25,474 bases of DNA from CAYXOX01 sp964466745 (GTDB lineage: Bacteria > Pseudomonadota > Alphaproteobacteria > Rhodobacterales > Rhodobacteraceae). Below are positions 1-8,378 of this stretch, one piece after another (within the stretch, counting starts at the first letter, position 1; each line of letters opens with the position of its first letter). The notes under the pieces are model-generated. The model searched no databases, was not told the DNA's origin, and was given only the letters and a program-made list of their open reading frames with translations. The translations under genes and the position numbers were made by a program. The stretch covers positions 1-25,474 of the forward strand of contig CAYXOX010000030.1 of the NCBI GenBank assembly GCA_964466745.1, given 5' to 3'.

Positions 1-37
1 AGTATTTCGCCCAAGATGAAGGAAGGGGCTCGGCCCG

Positions 38-2923
38 ATGAAGGATTTTTCCCTGCCGCCCGACGATCGCGACCTCGGCACCCCGGCGGCCGGCGGCGCC
101 CCGGTGACCCTGCTCGTCGACGGGATCGAGGTGACGGTTCCGGAAGGAACCTCGGTGCTGCGCGCGGCGGCGCTTGCGGGCGTTTCCATCCCGAAGCTCT
201 GCGCCACTGACAGCCTCGAGGCCTTCGGTTCGTGCCGGCTCTGCCTCGTGGAGATCGAGGGGCGGCGCGGCACGCCGGCCTCCTGCACCACGCCGGTGGC
301 CGCGGGGATGGAGGTGCGCACCCAGACCGACCGGCTGCGCCGGCTGCGCACCGGCGTGATGGAGCTCTACATCTCGGATCATCCGCTCGACTGCCTGACC
401 TGCGCCGCGAACGGTGACTGCGAGTTGCAGGACATGGCCGGTGCGGTGGGGCTTCGGGACGTGCGCTACGCGCCCGGGCGGGACCATGTCCGGCAGCGCG
501 CGGCCAGCGGCGGCGCGCCCAACCCCGACTGGCGCCCGCGGGACGACAGCAACCCCTATTTCACCTACGATCCCTCCAAGTGCATCGTGTGCAACCGCTG
601 CGTGCGCGCCTGCGACGAGGTGCAGGGCAGTTTCGCGCTCACCATCGAGGGGCGCGGTTTCGAGAGCCGGGTCTCGGCGGGCGCCGCCGGCGACGATTTC
701 CTGGCCTCGGATTGCGTGAGTTGCGGCGCCTGCGTGCAGGCCTGCCCGACGGCGACGCTCCAGGAAAAGAGCGTGATCGAGCTGGGGACGCCGACGCGTT
801 CGGTGCTGACGACCTGCGCCTATTGCGGGGTTGGCTGCTCGTTCAAGGCAGAGCTGAACGGAGACCGGCTGGTGCGCATGGTGCCCTACCGCCACGGCAA
901 GGCCAACCGCGGGCACTCCTGCGTGAAGGGCCGCTTCGCCTGGGGCTACGCGAGCCACCCGGACCGCATTCTCACCCCGCTTGTGCGAGAGCGGATCGAG
1001 GACCCGTGGCGCGAGGCAAGCTGGGAGGAGGCCATCGCCTTCGCGGCCCGGAAGATGCGGGGCATCGCCGCGGCCCTCGGGGCGAAGAGCATCGGCGTGA
1101 TCACCTCGAGCCGCTGCACGAACGAGGAGACCTTCCTCGTGCAGAAGCTCGCGCGCGCCGTCTTCGGCAACAACAACACCGATACCTGCGCCCGGGTGTG
1201 CCACTCCCCCACCGGCTACGGGCTCAAGCAGACCTTCGGCACTTCGGCCGGCACCCAGGATTTCGACAGCGTGGCCGAGGCCGACGTGGTGGTGGTGATC
1301 GGCGCCAATCCCACCGACGGCCACCCGGTGTTCGCCTCGCGGCTGAAACGGCGGCTGCGCGAAGGCGCACGGCTCGTCGTGATCGACCCGCGCCGCATCG
1401 ACCTCGTGCGCACGCCCCATGTCGAGGCGGCTCACCACCTGCCGCTTCGGCCGGGAACCAACGTGGCCGTGCTGACCGCCATGGCCCATGTGATCGTCAC
1501 CGAGGGGCTGGCCGACGAGGCGTTCATCCGGTCCCGCTGCGATGACGAGAGCTTTCACGACTTCGTGGAGTTCGTGCGCGAGGAGCGACACTCCCCGGAA
1601 GCGACGAGCCTGCTGACGGGGGTGGATCCGGGGGCCCTGCGTGCGGCCGCGCGGCTCTATGCGAGCGGGGGGAACGGCGCGATCTACTACGGTCTCGGCG
1701 TGACCGAGCACAGCCAGGGCTCCACCACAGTCATGGCCATCGCGAACCTCGCGATGCTCACCGGCAACATCGGGCGCCCCGGCACCGGCGTGAATCCTTT
1801 GCGCGGCCAGAACAACGTGCAGGGCGCCTGCGACATGGGCTCGTTTCCGCACGAACTGCCCGGGTATCGCCACGTGAGCGATCCGTCCGCCAGGGCCGTC
1901 TTCGCGGAGCGCTGGGGCGTGGAGATCGACCCCGAGCCCGGCCTGCGGATCCCCAACATGCTCGACGCCGCCGTCGCGGGGAAATTCAAGGGCCTCTACT
2001 GCCAGGGCGAGGACATCCTGCAATCCGACCCCGACACGCGCCACGTGGCGGCGGGGCTTGCGGCGATGGAGTGCGTCATCGTCCACGATCTCTTCCTGAA
2101 CGAGACGTCGAACTACGCCCATGTCTTCCTGCCCGGCTCCACCTTCCTCGAGAAGGACGGGACCTTCACGAATGCGGAGCGGCGCATCAACCGCGTGCGC
2201 AAGGTGATGGCGCCGCGGAACGGCTATGCCGACTGGGAGATAACGCAGCTTCTGGCCAATGCGATGGGCGGCGGGTGGACCTACACGCACCCCGCGCAGA
2301 TCATGGAGGAGATCGCCGCCACCACGCCGAGCTTCGCGGGGGTGGATTACGCGCTGCTCGAAGAGAAGGGCTCGGTCCAGTGGCCCTGCAACGAGGCCCA
2401 TCCCGAAGGCACGCCGCTCATGCACGTGGACGGTTTCGTGCGCGGCAAGGGGCGCTTCATGGTGACCGAGTACATCGCCACCGACGAGCGCACGGGCCCG
2501 CGCTTCCCGCTGCTCTTGACCACGGGCCGCATCCTCTCGCAGTACAACGTCGGGGCGCAGACCCGGCGGACGGCGAACACGCTCTGGCACGAGGAAGACC
2601 TGCTCGAGATCCACCCCCACGACGCCGAAACGCGGGGCATCCGCGAGGGAGATCTCGTGCGGCTGGCCTCGCGCTCGGGCGAGACCTCGCTGAAGGCGAC
2701 GCTGACCGACAGGGTAAGCCCCGGCGTTGTCTACACCACGTTCCATCACCCGGAGACGCAAGCCAACGTGATCACCACCGATTACTCGGACTGGGCCACG
2801 AACTGCCCCGAATACAAGGTGACGGCCGTGCAGGTGAGCCTCTCGAACGGCCCTACCGCGTGGCAGCGGGACTACGATGCCCATTCCGGGCGGGCGCGTC
2901 GCATCGTGCCGGCGGCCGAATGA
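38..2923 (+). CDS. fdsA: NAD-dependent formate dehydrogenase, alpha (catalytic) subunit
   Basis: This is the large molybdenum-containing subunit that oxidises formate to CO2 in the soluble FdsGBA-type complex; electrons pass through its iron-sulfur clusters to FdsB/FdsG and NAD+. The 961-residue length matches known FdsA proteins (about 960). An N-terminal [2Fe-2S] domain has Cys55, 66, 69 and 83. A His-ligated cluster site follows (His115, Cys119, 122, 128), then two 4Fe-4S motifs (Cys182/185/188/192 and Cys226/229/232/236). The molybdopterin domain starts with Cys260/263/267/295, and the active-site pair Cys388-His389 in ARVCHSP marks a formate dehydrogenase rather than a nitrate reductase. 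The C-terminal part (about 840-950) is the dinucleotide-binding domain. The ATG at 38 is preceded by an AGGAAGGGG Shine-Dalgarno at about 19-28. Upstream fdsG/fdsB would be outside the window. Molybdenum rather than tungsten is inferred from the family. Confidence 0.96.
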   Translation: MKDFSLPPDDRDLGTPAAGGAPVTLLVDGIEVTVPEGTSVLRAAALAGVSIPKLCATDSLEAFGSCRLCLVEIEGRRGTPASCTTPVAAGMEVRTQTDRLRRLRTGVMELYISDHPLDCLTCAANGDCELQDMAGAVGLRDVRYAPGRDHVRQRAASGGAPNPDWRPRDDSNPYFTYDPSKCIVCNRCVRACDEVQGSFALTIEGRGFESRVSAGAAGDDFLASDCVSCGACVQACPTATLQEKSVIELGTPTRSVLTTCAYCGVGCSFKAELNGDRLVRMVPYRHGKANRGHSCVKGRFAWGYASHPDRILTPLVRERIEDPWREASWEEAIAFAARKMRGIAAALGAKSIGVITSSRCTNEETFLVQKLARAVFGNNNTDTCARVCHSPTGYGLKQTFGTSAGTQDFDSVAEADVVVVIGANPTDGHPVFASRLKRRLREGARLVVIDPRRIDLVRTPHVEAAHHLPLRPGTNVAVLTAMAHVIVTEGLADEAFIRSRCDDESFHDFVEFVREERHSPEATSLLTGVDPGALRAAARLYASGGNGAIYYGLGVTEHSQGSTTVMAIANLAMLTGNIGRPGTGVNPLRGQNNVQGACDMGSFPHELPGYRHVSDPSARAVFAERWGVEIDPEPGLRIPNMLDAAVAGKFKGLYCQGEDILQSDPDTRHVAAGLAAMECVIVHDLFLNETSNYAHVFLPGSTFLEKDGTFTNAERRINRVRKVMAPRNGYADWEITQLLANAMGGGWTYTHPAQIMEEIAATTPSFAGVDYALLEEKGSVQWPCNEAHPEGTPLMHVDGFVRGKGRFMVTEYIATDERTGPRFPLLLTTGRILSQYNVGAQTRRTANTLWHEEDLLEIHPHDAETRGIREGDLVRLASRSGETSLKATLTDRVSPGVVYTTFHHPETQANVITTDYSDWATNCPEYKVTAVQVSLSNGPTAWQRDYDAHSGRARRIVPAAE

Positions 2924-3849
2924 GGGGCGGGCGCGCCTCCGCGCCGGCGCGCCCGCGCACTGCCGCCCCGCCTGCGGCAGAGGCCGCGGTACCTCGCAGC
3001 TCCTCGGCGCTGTCGGGGCCGGGCGGAGAGCTTGCGGCGGCCTCGCGGAGCTGCGCCGGCCACGCCTACCGGCGCGACGGAGAGGGGGCGGTGCGGCGTT
3101 CGCTGCCCGAGGAGCTCGCCGTGGCCGTCACGGTGAACGGGTCCACCCACGCGGTGATGATGGCGAGCCCGGCGGATCTCGAGGATTTCGCCGTCGGCTT
3201 CGCGCTGGGCGAGGGTCTCGTGTCCACCGCGTCCGAGATCGAGGCAGTGGAGATCCTGCCGGGCGAGGCAGGGTGCGAGGCGCGGCTCTGGCTTGCGGTG
3301 AAGCAGGCGGCAGCCGTGGCCGAGCGCCGGCGCGCCATGGCCGGGCCCGTGGGGTGCGGCCTCTGCGGGATCGAGAGCCTCGAGGCGGCGCTCCGCCCGC
3401 TGCCGGCGGTGGCCGACGGCGGCCTGCGGCTGGCGGCCGAAGACATCGCAGGGGCCTGCGAGGCCCTGCGCGCGCATCAGCCGCTTCACGACCTGACCCA
3501 TGCAGTGCACGCGGCCGGGTTCTTCCGCCCCGGCGAGGGGATCGTTCTGGCGCGCGAAGACGTGGGGCGGCACAACGCGCTGGACAAGCTGGTGGGTGCG
3601 CTGGCGCGGGCAGGCGAGACCCCCGCCGAGGGCGCCTTCGTGATGACATCGCGGCTTTCGGTGGAGCTCGTGCAGAAATGCGCCTTCGCGGGCTGCGCCA
3701 TGCTGATCGCGCCCTCCGCTCCCACGGCCCACGCGCTGCGGCTGGCGGAAGCGGCGGGCATCACGGTGGTCGCCTTCGCGCGGGGCGGCGGTTTCGACTG
3801 CTATTCCGGGGCGCATCGCATCGAGGGAGCGCTGCGCGGTGGCATCTGA
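2920..3849 (+). CDS. fdhD: Formate dehydrogenase accessory sulfurtransferase FdhD (FdsC)
   Basis: FdhD binds the bis-MGD cofactor and transfers sulfur to it before insertion into formate dehydrogenase; without it FdsA is inactive. The 309-residue reading begins at an ATG overlapping the fdsA stop (ATGA at 2920-2923), which indicates translational coupling. The family signature is visible: GCGLCG with Cys146 and Cys149 (the sulfur-carrying CxxC), EDFAVGFALGEG at about 88-99, REDVGRHNALDKL at about 212-224, MTSRLSVELVQK at about 242-253, and a C-terminal GFDCYSG. Family members are usually about 260-280 residues. The first 40 or so residues here are Ala/Pro/Arg rich and poorly protein-like, so translation could start later, but no better-supported start was found. 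The reading frame is open far upstream inside fdsA, which is only a high-GC shadow. In fds operons this gene is also called fdsC. Confidence 0.92.
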   Translation: MRGGRASAPARPRTAAPPAAEAAVPRSSSALSGPGGELAAASRSCAGHAYRRDGEGAVRRSLPEELAVAVTVNGSTHAVMMASPADLEDFAVGFALGEGLVSTASEIEAVEILPGEAGCEARLWLAVKQAAAVAERRRAMAGPVGCGLCGIESLEAALRPLPAVADGGLRLAAEDIAGACEALRAHQPLHDLTHAVHAAGFFRPGEGIVLAREDVGRHNALDKLVGALARAGETPAEGAFVMTSRLSVELVQKCAFAGCAMLIAPSAPTAHALRLAEAAGITVVAFARGGGFDCYSGAHRIEGALRGGI

Positions 3850-4042
3850 TCGGATGATCTACATGGCAAACCAGATTGCCGCCTTCTTCCGCACCCAGCC
3901 CGGTGGCGACCAGGCGGAGCGGGTTGCCGCGCATCTGCGCGATTTCTGGAGTCCGGAGATGCGGGCCGAGCTTCGCGCCCATGCCGCCGGGCGCGGCGAG
4001 GGGCTCGACGGGCTCGTTCTCGAAGCGGTCCGCCTGCTCTAG
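3839..4042 (+). CDS. fdsD: Formate dehydrogenase delta subunit FdsD
   Basis: This small protein (67 residues) is the last gene of fds operons (fdsGBACD). It is required for formation of active enzyme, and in related systems acts with FdsC during cofactor insertion. The sequence has the family pattern: a short N-terminus leading into YMANQIAAFF, then a region around RVAAHLRDFWSPEMR (about 28-42) and a helical C-terminus. The GTG at 3839, overlapping the fdhD 3' end by 11 bases, is preferred because family proteins have five to eight residues before MANQI; ATG codons at 3854 and 3863 are alternatives. The TAG stop shares the palindrome CTAG (4039-4042) with the stop of the convergent LysR gene, so the two genes overlap tail to tail by four bases. 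Confidence 0.88.
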   Translation: MASDRMIYMANQIAAFFRTQPGGDQAERVAAHLRDFWSPEMRAELRAHAAGRGEGLDGLVLEAVRLL

Positions 4043-4939
4043 CTGCCGCGGGCGCCCGGTTCCGCGCCCGGGGCGATGGCTTCGAGCGTGCGCTGAAGCT
4101 CCACGAGAAAGGCCTGGGCGGGGCGGCTGAGTGGCATCCTTGCCGCGCGCAACACCATGATCTGCACCGTTCCCAGCTCGAGCGGCACGGCGGTGAGCGC
4201 GGGCAATGCCGGGTTCTGCCGGAACACCGGCTCGGCAAAGATGCAGGTGCCCGGCTCGCCGACGAGAACGGAGGCAAGCAGCCCCGCCGGTGCGCTGGTG
4301 ACCACCCGTTCCCGCAGCCGGCGGCGGCGAAGGAAATGGCTGATCGCGACACGGCTGCCCGTACCGGGAGGCGGCAGGACGAGCCGCCGCGCGACCAGCG
4401 CCTCGAGATCGCGCCCGATCCGCGTGCCGTCCTGTGACGCGGCCCTGTAGGCCGCGAGCTGCAGGCTGCGGGCGTAGAGCACCTCGACGCTGTCGTCGGT
4501 GACCGGGTTGGTGAGGATNNNNNNNNNNGTGACCGCGCAGCCCGGCCAGCCCGTCGTCGACCTTGATCTCCACCGAGATCCCGGGCCAGTCCGCACCGAA
4601 TGCGGCAAGAACCGAAAGCGGCAGACCCGCGGCGATATCGCTGCCGAGGCTGACGCGCAGAGCGCCGGCCGCCCCGTCGCGCAGGGCGCCGAGGAGGCCC
4701 TGCAGATCGTCGAACTCCAGCAGGTGCCGTTCGACCAGCGTCATCAAGAGTTCGCCGGCCGAAGTCAGGCGAACGCCGCCTGGCACGCGGTCGAATACGG
4801 CGAGGCCGATCTCTTCCTCGAAGCCCTGGATGGAGCGGTTGAGCGCCGAGGGCGAAACCGAAAGCCGTTCGGCCGCCTTGCGGATGGAGCCTTCGCGGCG
4901 CACGAGGCGTATGGCGCGATAGATCCTGAGGTGTCGCAT
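4039..4939 (-). CDS. LysR-type transcriptional regulator, interrupted by an assembly gap
   Basis: The N-terminal half (about 137 codons, 4939 down to 4529) is a LysR helix-turn-helix: IRLVRREGSIRKAAERL followed by VSPSALNRSIQGFEEEIG, then a typical FDRVPGGVRLTSAGE. After the 10-N run at 4519-4528 the reading resumes in a different frame with ILTNPVTDDSVEVLYARS and runs 159 codons to a TAG at 4039-4041. The two halves together give about 296 residues plus a few missing ones, the normal LysR length, so this is one gene with a sequencing gap, not a real frameshift. The ATG at 4939 is chosen over an upstream GTG (4973) because LysR proteins begin close to the HTH and a GAGGG ribosome site precedes it. 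It is transcribed away from urtA, so it may regulate urtABCDE and itself; the effector is unknown. Regulation of the convergent fds genes is less likely by position. Confidence 0.88.
4519..4528. other. Assembly gap (10 N) inside the LysR gene
   Basis: Ten undetermined bases. The reading frame changes across them, so the true gap length differs from 10 modulo 3. From LysR alignment expectations only a handful of residues of the effector-binding domain should be missing. Confidence 0.97.
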
Positions 4940-4958
4940 GCCGGCCCTCGCAGCGTGT

Positions 4959-4971
4959 TGCGAAATTTGCA
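4959..4971. promoter_or_regulatory. Possible LysR box in the lysR-urtA divergent intergenic region
   Basis: TGCGAAATTTGCA is a near-perfect 13-bp palindrome (one mismatched pair) with the T-N11-A form common to LysR-type operators. It lies 20 bp upstream of the LysR start codon and about 100 bp upstream of urtA, in the 132-bp region (4940-5071) separating the two divergent genes. This is a site suggestion from symmetry and position only; no clear -35/-10 pair or sigma-54 site was recognised. The urtA ribosome site (AGGAAGAAAGG, about 5051-5061) lies at the other end of the same region. Confidence 0.35.
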
Positions 4972-5071
4972 CCACCGAGTGGCGAAAATAACGGCAGACA
5001 ACACACCGTCAATCGGCGTTCATCTTTCTGCACCTGCAAAATACCGCTGACAGGAAGAAAGGTTTCTGCTC

Positions 5072-6337
5072 ATGAAAAGACTGCTGCTCTCGACCACACT
5101 TGCCGTTGCCGCCGCGGGCGCCGCCCAGGCGGACATCAAGGTGGGCGTCCTTCACTCGCTCACCGGCACCATGGCGATCTCGGAGACGACCCTCCGCGAC
5201 GTCATGCTGATGCTGATCGAGCAGCAGAATGCCAACGGTGGCCTCCTTGGCGAGCAGATCGTGCCGGTGGTGGTCGATCCAGCGTCGGACTGGCCCCTGT
5301 TCGCCGAGCGCGCGCGCGAACTTCTTACCGTCCACGAGGTGGACGCGATCTTCGGCGCCTGGACCTCGGTGAGCCGCAAGGCGGTGCTGCCGGTGATCGA
5401 GGAGCTCAACGGGCTCATGTTCTATCCGGTGCAGTACGAGGGCGAGGAAAGCTCGAAGAACGTGTTCTACACCGGCGCCGCGCCCAACCAGCAGGCGATC
5501 CCGGCCGTGGACTACTTCCTCGAGGAGCTGGGCGTGGAGGTCTTCGCGCTGCTGGGCACGGACTACGTGTATCCCCGCACCACCAACCGCATTCTCGAGC
5601 AATACCTGCTCGATGCGGGCATTCCGTCCGAGAACATCTTCGTCAATTACACGCCGTTCGGCCAATCCGACTGGTCGTCGATCGTGGCCGATGTCGTGGC
5701 GCTGGGCGCCGGGGGTCAGCAGGTGGGCGTGATCTCCACCATCAACGGCGATGCCAACGTCGGATTCTACTCCGAGCTGGCCGCACAGAACGTGACCGCC
5801 GACGATATCCCCGTGGTGGCCTTCTCGGTGGGCGAGGAGGAGCTTTCGGGCTTCGACACGACGCCGCTTGTGGGGCATCTCGCGGCGTGGAACTACTTCC
5901 AGTCCGCGGATACTCCCGAGAACGAGGCGTTCATCTCTGGCTGGCACGAGTTCATCGGCGACGAGAACCGCGTCACGAACGACCCGATGGAAGCCCATTA
6001 CATCGGCTTCAACATGTGGGTGCAGGCGGTGGAAGCCGCGGGCACGACCGATGTCGATGCAGTGCGCGACGCGATGTACGGCATCCAGGTGCCGAACCTC
6101 ACCGGCGGCATCGCCGAGATGCTTCCGAACCATCACCTGACCAAGCCAGTGCTCATCGGCGAGATCCGCGCCGACGGACAGTTCGACATCATCAGCCAGA
6201 CCGAGCCGGTGCCCGGCGATGCCTGGACGGACTTCCTTGCAGAGTCGGCCGTGCTCGAGGCCGATTGGCCGGGCCTCGGCTGCGGGATGTACAACACCGA
6301 GACCGAAACCTGCGTGCAGATCCAGTCAAACTACTGA
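5072..6337 (+). CDS. urtA: Urea ABC transporter, periplasmic substrate-binding protein
   Basis: UrtA captures urea in the periplasm and delivers it to the UrtBC permease. The 421-residue protein starts with a clear Sec signal peptide, MKRLLLSTTLAVAAAGAAQA, with cleavage expected after Ala20. The mature protein begins DIKVGVLHSLTGTMAISE, which is the hallmark start of UrtA and separates it from branched-chain amino-acid binding proteins (LivJ). Further UrtA-like blocks are AIFGAWTSVSRKAVLPV (about 92-108), LNGLMFYPVQYEGEESS (about 112-128), GTDYVYPRTTN (about 164-174) and GVISTINGDANV (about 215-226). Two cysteines near the C-terminus occur in GLGCGMYN and ETCVQIQ. The ATG has a purine-rich ribosome site nine bases upstream. 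It heads urtABCDE; a hairpin just after the stop probably sets its transcript level above that of the permease genes. NtrC control is usual for urt operons but no NtrC site was recognised. Confidence 0.95.
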   Translation: MKRLLLSTTLAVAAAGAAQADIKVGVLHSLTGTMAISETTLRDVMLMLIEQQNANGGLLGEQIVPVVVDPASDWPLFAERARELLTVHEVDAIFGAWTSVSRKAVLPVIEELNGLMFYPVQYEGEESSKNVFYTGAAPNQQAIPAVDYFLEELGVEVFALLGTDYVYPRTTNRILEQYLLDAGIPSENIFVNYTPFGQSDWSSIVADVVALGAGGQQVGVISTINGDANVGFYSELAAQNVTADDIPVVAFSVGEEELSGFDTTPLVGHLAAWNYFQSADTPENEAFISGWHEFIGDENRVTNDPMEAHYIGFNMWVQAVEAAGTTDVDAVRDAMYGIQVPNLTGGIAEMLPNHHLTKPVLIGEIRADGQFDIISQTEPVPGDAWTDFLAESAVLEADWPGLGCGMYNTETETCVQIQSNY

Positions 6338-6352
6338 CAAACGCCGCCGCGT

Positions 6353-6378
6353 GCCGGGCCGCCCGATGGCGGCCCGGC
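6353..6378 (+). terminator. Strong hairpin between urtA and urtB (attenuator or mRNA stabiliser)
   Basis: GCCGGGCCGCC (6353-6363) pairs perfectly with GGCGGCCCGGC (6368-6378), an 11-bp GC-only stem with a CGAT loop, followed by GTTTCCTT. It sits in the 63-bp urtA-urtB spacer. Such hairpins after binding-protein genes commonly give partial termination or protect the upstream mRNA from 3' decay. The short T run makes full termination unlikely. A competing pairing of AAACGCCG (from 6339) with CGGCGTTT at the 3' side is also possible. Confidence 0.65.
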
Positions 6379-6400
6379 GTTTCCTTCGGGCAGGACACAG

Positions 6401-8374
6401 ATGAAGAAACTCCTTGAGGCGTGCCTCCTCGTGCTTTTCGTGGCGCTGGGGGGTGGTCCGGTTGGCGCGCAGACGGCCGGCGAGGGCGAGGGGCTGCAGG
6501 CGCTCCTGCAGGAGCGGGCCGATCTAGTTGCCAACGCCTCGCGGCGCACGGTGGGCGAGGTGCTCGACGCCCTCGTGGCGAGCGAGTTGCCCGAGGTGCA
6601 GGGCTTTCTGGAGCGCTGGCAGGCCCGGGAGCTCTACCTGCGCGAGGCCGACGGGCTTTTCGTCTTCGTGCAGGACCCCGATACCGATCCGCTGACCCTC
6701 GTCGACATCTCGACGGGCGAGGTGATCGGCACGGGCGGCAGCCGCGAGGTCGTCCAGCTTCGTCCCAATCGAGGCGTTCAGGGTGAGATCGGCAGCGCCC
6801 TCGTGCAGTTCCAGCTGTCCGCCAGCGATCCGGCCCAGAGGATGGCCGCGCTCGACGCAATCGACAACGCGCCCGACCCTGCCCACCTGGCGCTTGTGCG
6901 CGACCTCGATGGCCGGGAAGCAGATGCGGAGGTTCGTGCGCGTCTCGAGGTGCTTCTGCCCAAGCTGGTGATCGCCTTTGCCGAGAGCGATGCCGAGCGC
7001 GTGGCCGGCATCGAGAGCCTCGCCGGCAACGTCAGCCTTGATGCGCGGGCCACGCTCAACCCGCTTCTCGCCACAACAAGAGCGGTGGCCGCCGCGCTGC
7101 CGGGCGACATCAACCTTGCCCGCACGCTCGAGCCGGGAAGCGACGCGCTGACCGCCGAGGATGCCTATGCGATACTGGTCGAGGCGGGCCTTGCCCCGCC
7201 GAAGCTCGGCCGCGCCGGCCAGCGCGAAATCCTCGCCGCGAATGTTGTGGACGGCCGAGTGGGCGGAATCCCGGTGGCGCAGCTCGGCACCGAGGAGGCG
7301 CGCGACCGGGCCTACGCGGCCCTCGTGGCGGAAGGCAGGGCCGAGCCCGCCCCGACGGAGGCCGATGTGGCCGCAGCTCTCGATGCACATGTCTTCTTCG
7401 AGGCCTACCGCGAGCCTTCAAGGGCCGTGACCGACGCCGCGCGCGCAACGCTCGACGGTATCGAAACCCGGGTGGGCCTGTTCCGGGTGGTCGATCTTTC
7501 GCTCGACGGGCTGTCGCTCGCCTCGATCTATTTCCTGGCCGCGATCGGGCTTGCGATCACCTTCGGGGTGATGGGCGTGATCAACATGGCCCACGGCGAG
7601 TTCATCATGATCGGCGCCTACACCGGCTATGTCGTGCAGACCCTCGTGCCGGATGGAACCCTCTCGATCCTGCTGGCGATACCGCTCGCCTTCGCGGTGA
7701 CATTCGCGAGCGGCGTGGCTCTCGAGCGGCTGGTGATCCGCTGGCTCTACCACCGGCCGCTCGAAACCCTGCTCGCAACCTTCGGAGTCTCGATCGCGCT
7801 GCAGCAGATCGTCCGGCAGATCTTCGGCACTCAGGCCCGGCCGCTCACCCCGCCCGATTGGCTGGCAGGCTCGGTCACGATCAACGACGTGGTTTCGATA
7901 AGCTCGATCCGGGTGGCCATCTTCATTCTCGGCGTGGTCTTTTTCGTTGCGCTCTGGCTGACGCTCAACCGCACACGCCTGGGCCTCGAGGTCCGAGCCG
8001 TCACGCAGAACCCCGCCATGGCGGCCTCCATGGGCATCAACACCGACCGCATCAACATGCTTACCTTCGGGCTGGGGTCCGGGATTGCGGGGATCGCGGG
8101 CGTTGCCATCGGCCTCTTCGCGCAGGTGGTGCCCGATCTTGGGGCCAACTACATCGTGCAGAGCTTCATGACCGTGGTCGTCGGCGGGGTGGGGAACATC
8201 TTCGGCACGCTGCTCGGGGCCACGATGATCGGGTCGCTGCAGAAGGTGATCGAGTGGCTCAATCCCGCCAACACCCTTGCCGCGCAAACCTACATGATCC
8301 TGATCGTGATCCTCTTCATCCAGTTCCGTCCGCGGGGCCTCATCGCCCTGCGCGGGCGCGCGGCCGGAGACTGA
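6401..8374 (+). CDS. urtB: Urea ABC transporter permease UrtB
   Basis: UrtB is one of the two membrane subunits forming the urea channel. The C-terminal 290 residues or so are a LivH-like permease with multiple membrane segments; recognisable blocks are GVMGVINMAHGEFIMIGAY (about 389-407), the EAA-type loop TRLGLEVRAVTQNPAMAASMGI (starting about 525) and VVGGVGNIFGTLLGA (about 596-610). The first 23 residues form a signal-peptide-like segment (LLEACLLVLFVALGG), and residues about 25-360 are a soluble region, likely periplasmic, with Ala/Glu/Asp-rich helices. Such an N-terminal extension is characteristic of UrtB as against LivH; at 657 residues this protein is at the long end of the family. 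The ATG start is favoured by the signal peptide. urtC begins five bases after the stop. Confidence 0.93.
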   Translation: MKKLLEACLLVLFVALGGGPVGAQTAGEGEGLQALLQERADLVANASRRTVGEVLDALVASELPEVQGFLERWQARELYLREADGLFVFVQDPDTDPLTLVDISTGEVIGTGGSREVVQLRPNRGVQGEIGSALVQFQLSASDPAQRMAALDAIDNAPDPAHLALVRDLDGREADAEVRARLEVLLPKLVIAFAESDAERVAGIESLAGNVSLDARATLNPLLATTRAVAAALPGDINLARTLEPGSDALTAEDAYAILVEAGLAPPKLGRAGQREILAANVVDGRVGGIPVAQLGTEEARDRAYAALVAEGRAEPAPTEADVAAALDAHVFFEAYREPSRAVTDAARATLDGIETRVGLFRVVDLSLDGLSLASIYFLAAIGLAITFGVMGVINMAHGEFIMIGAYTGYVVQTLVPDGTLSILLAIPLAFAVTFASGVALERLVIRWLYHRPLETLLATFGVSIALQQIVRQIFGTQARPLTPPDWLAGSVTINDVVSISSIRVAIFILGVVFFVALWLTLNRTRLGLEVRAVTQNPAMAASMGINTDRINMLTFGLGSGIAGIAGVAIGLFAQVVPDLGANYIVQSFMTVVVGGVGNIFGTLLGATMIGSLQKVIEWLNPANTLAAQTYMILIVILFIQFRPRGLIALRGRAAGD

Positions 8375-8378
8375 GGCG

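Noticed and set aside
1..19. Possible last codons of an upstream fdsB (frame 2 ends in TGA at 17-19)
   Set aside because: Only five codons are visible, too few to recognise; expected from operon order but not supported by sequence.
2071..2919. Upstream extension of the fdhD frame within fdsA
   Set aside because: This part overlaps the conserved molybdopterin domain of fdsA and has shadow-like composition; the ATG at 2920 overlapping the fdsA stop is the natural start.
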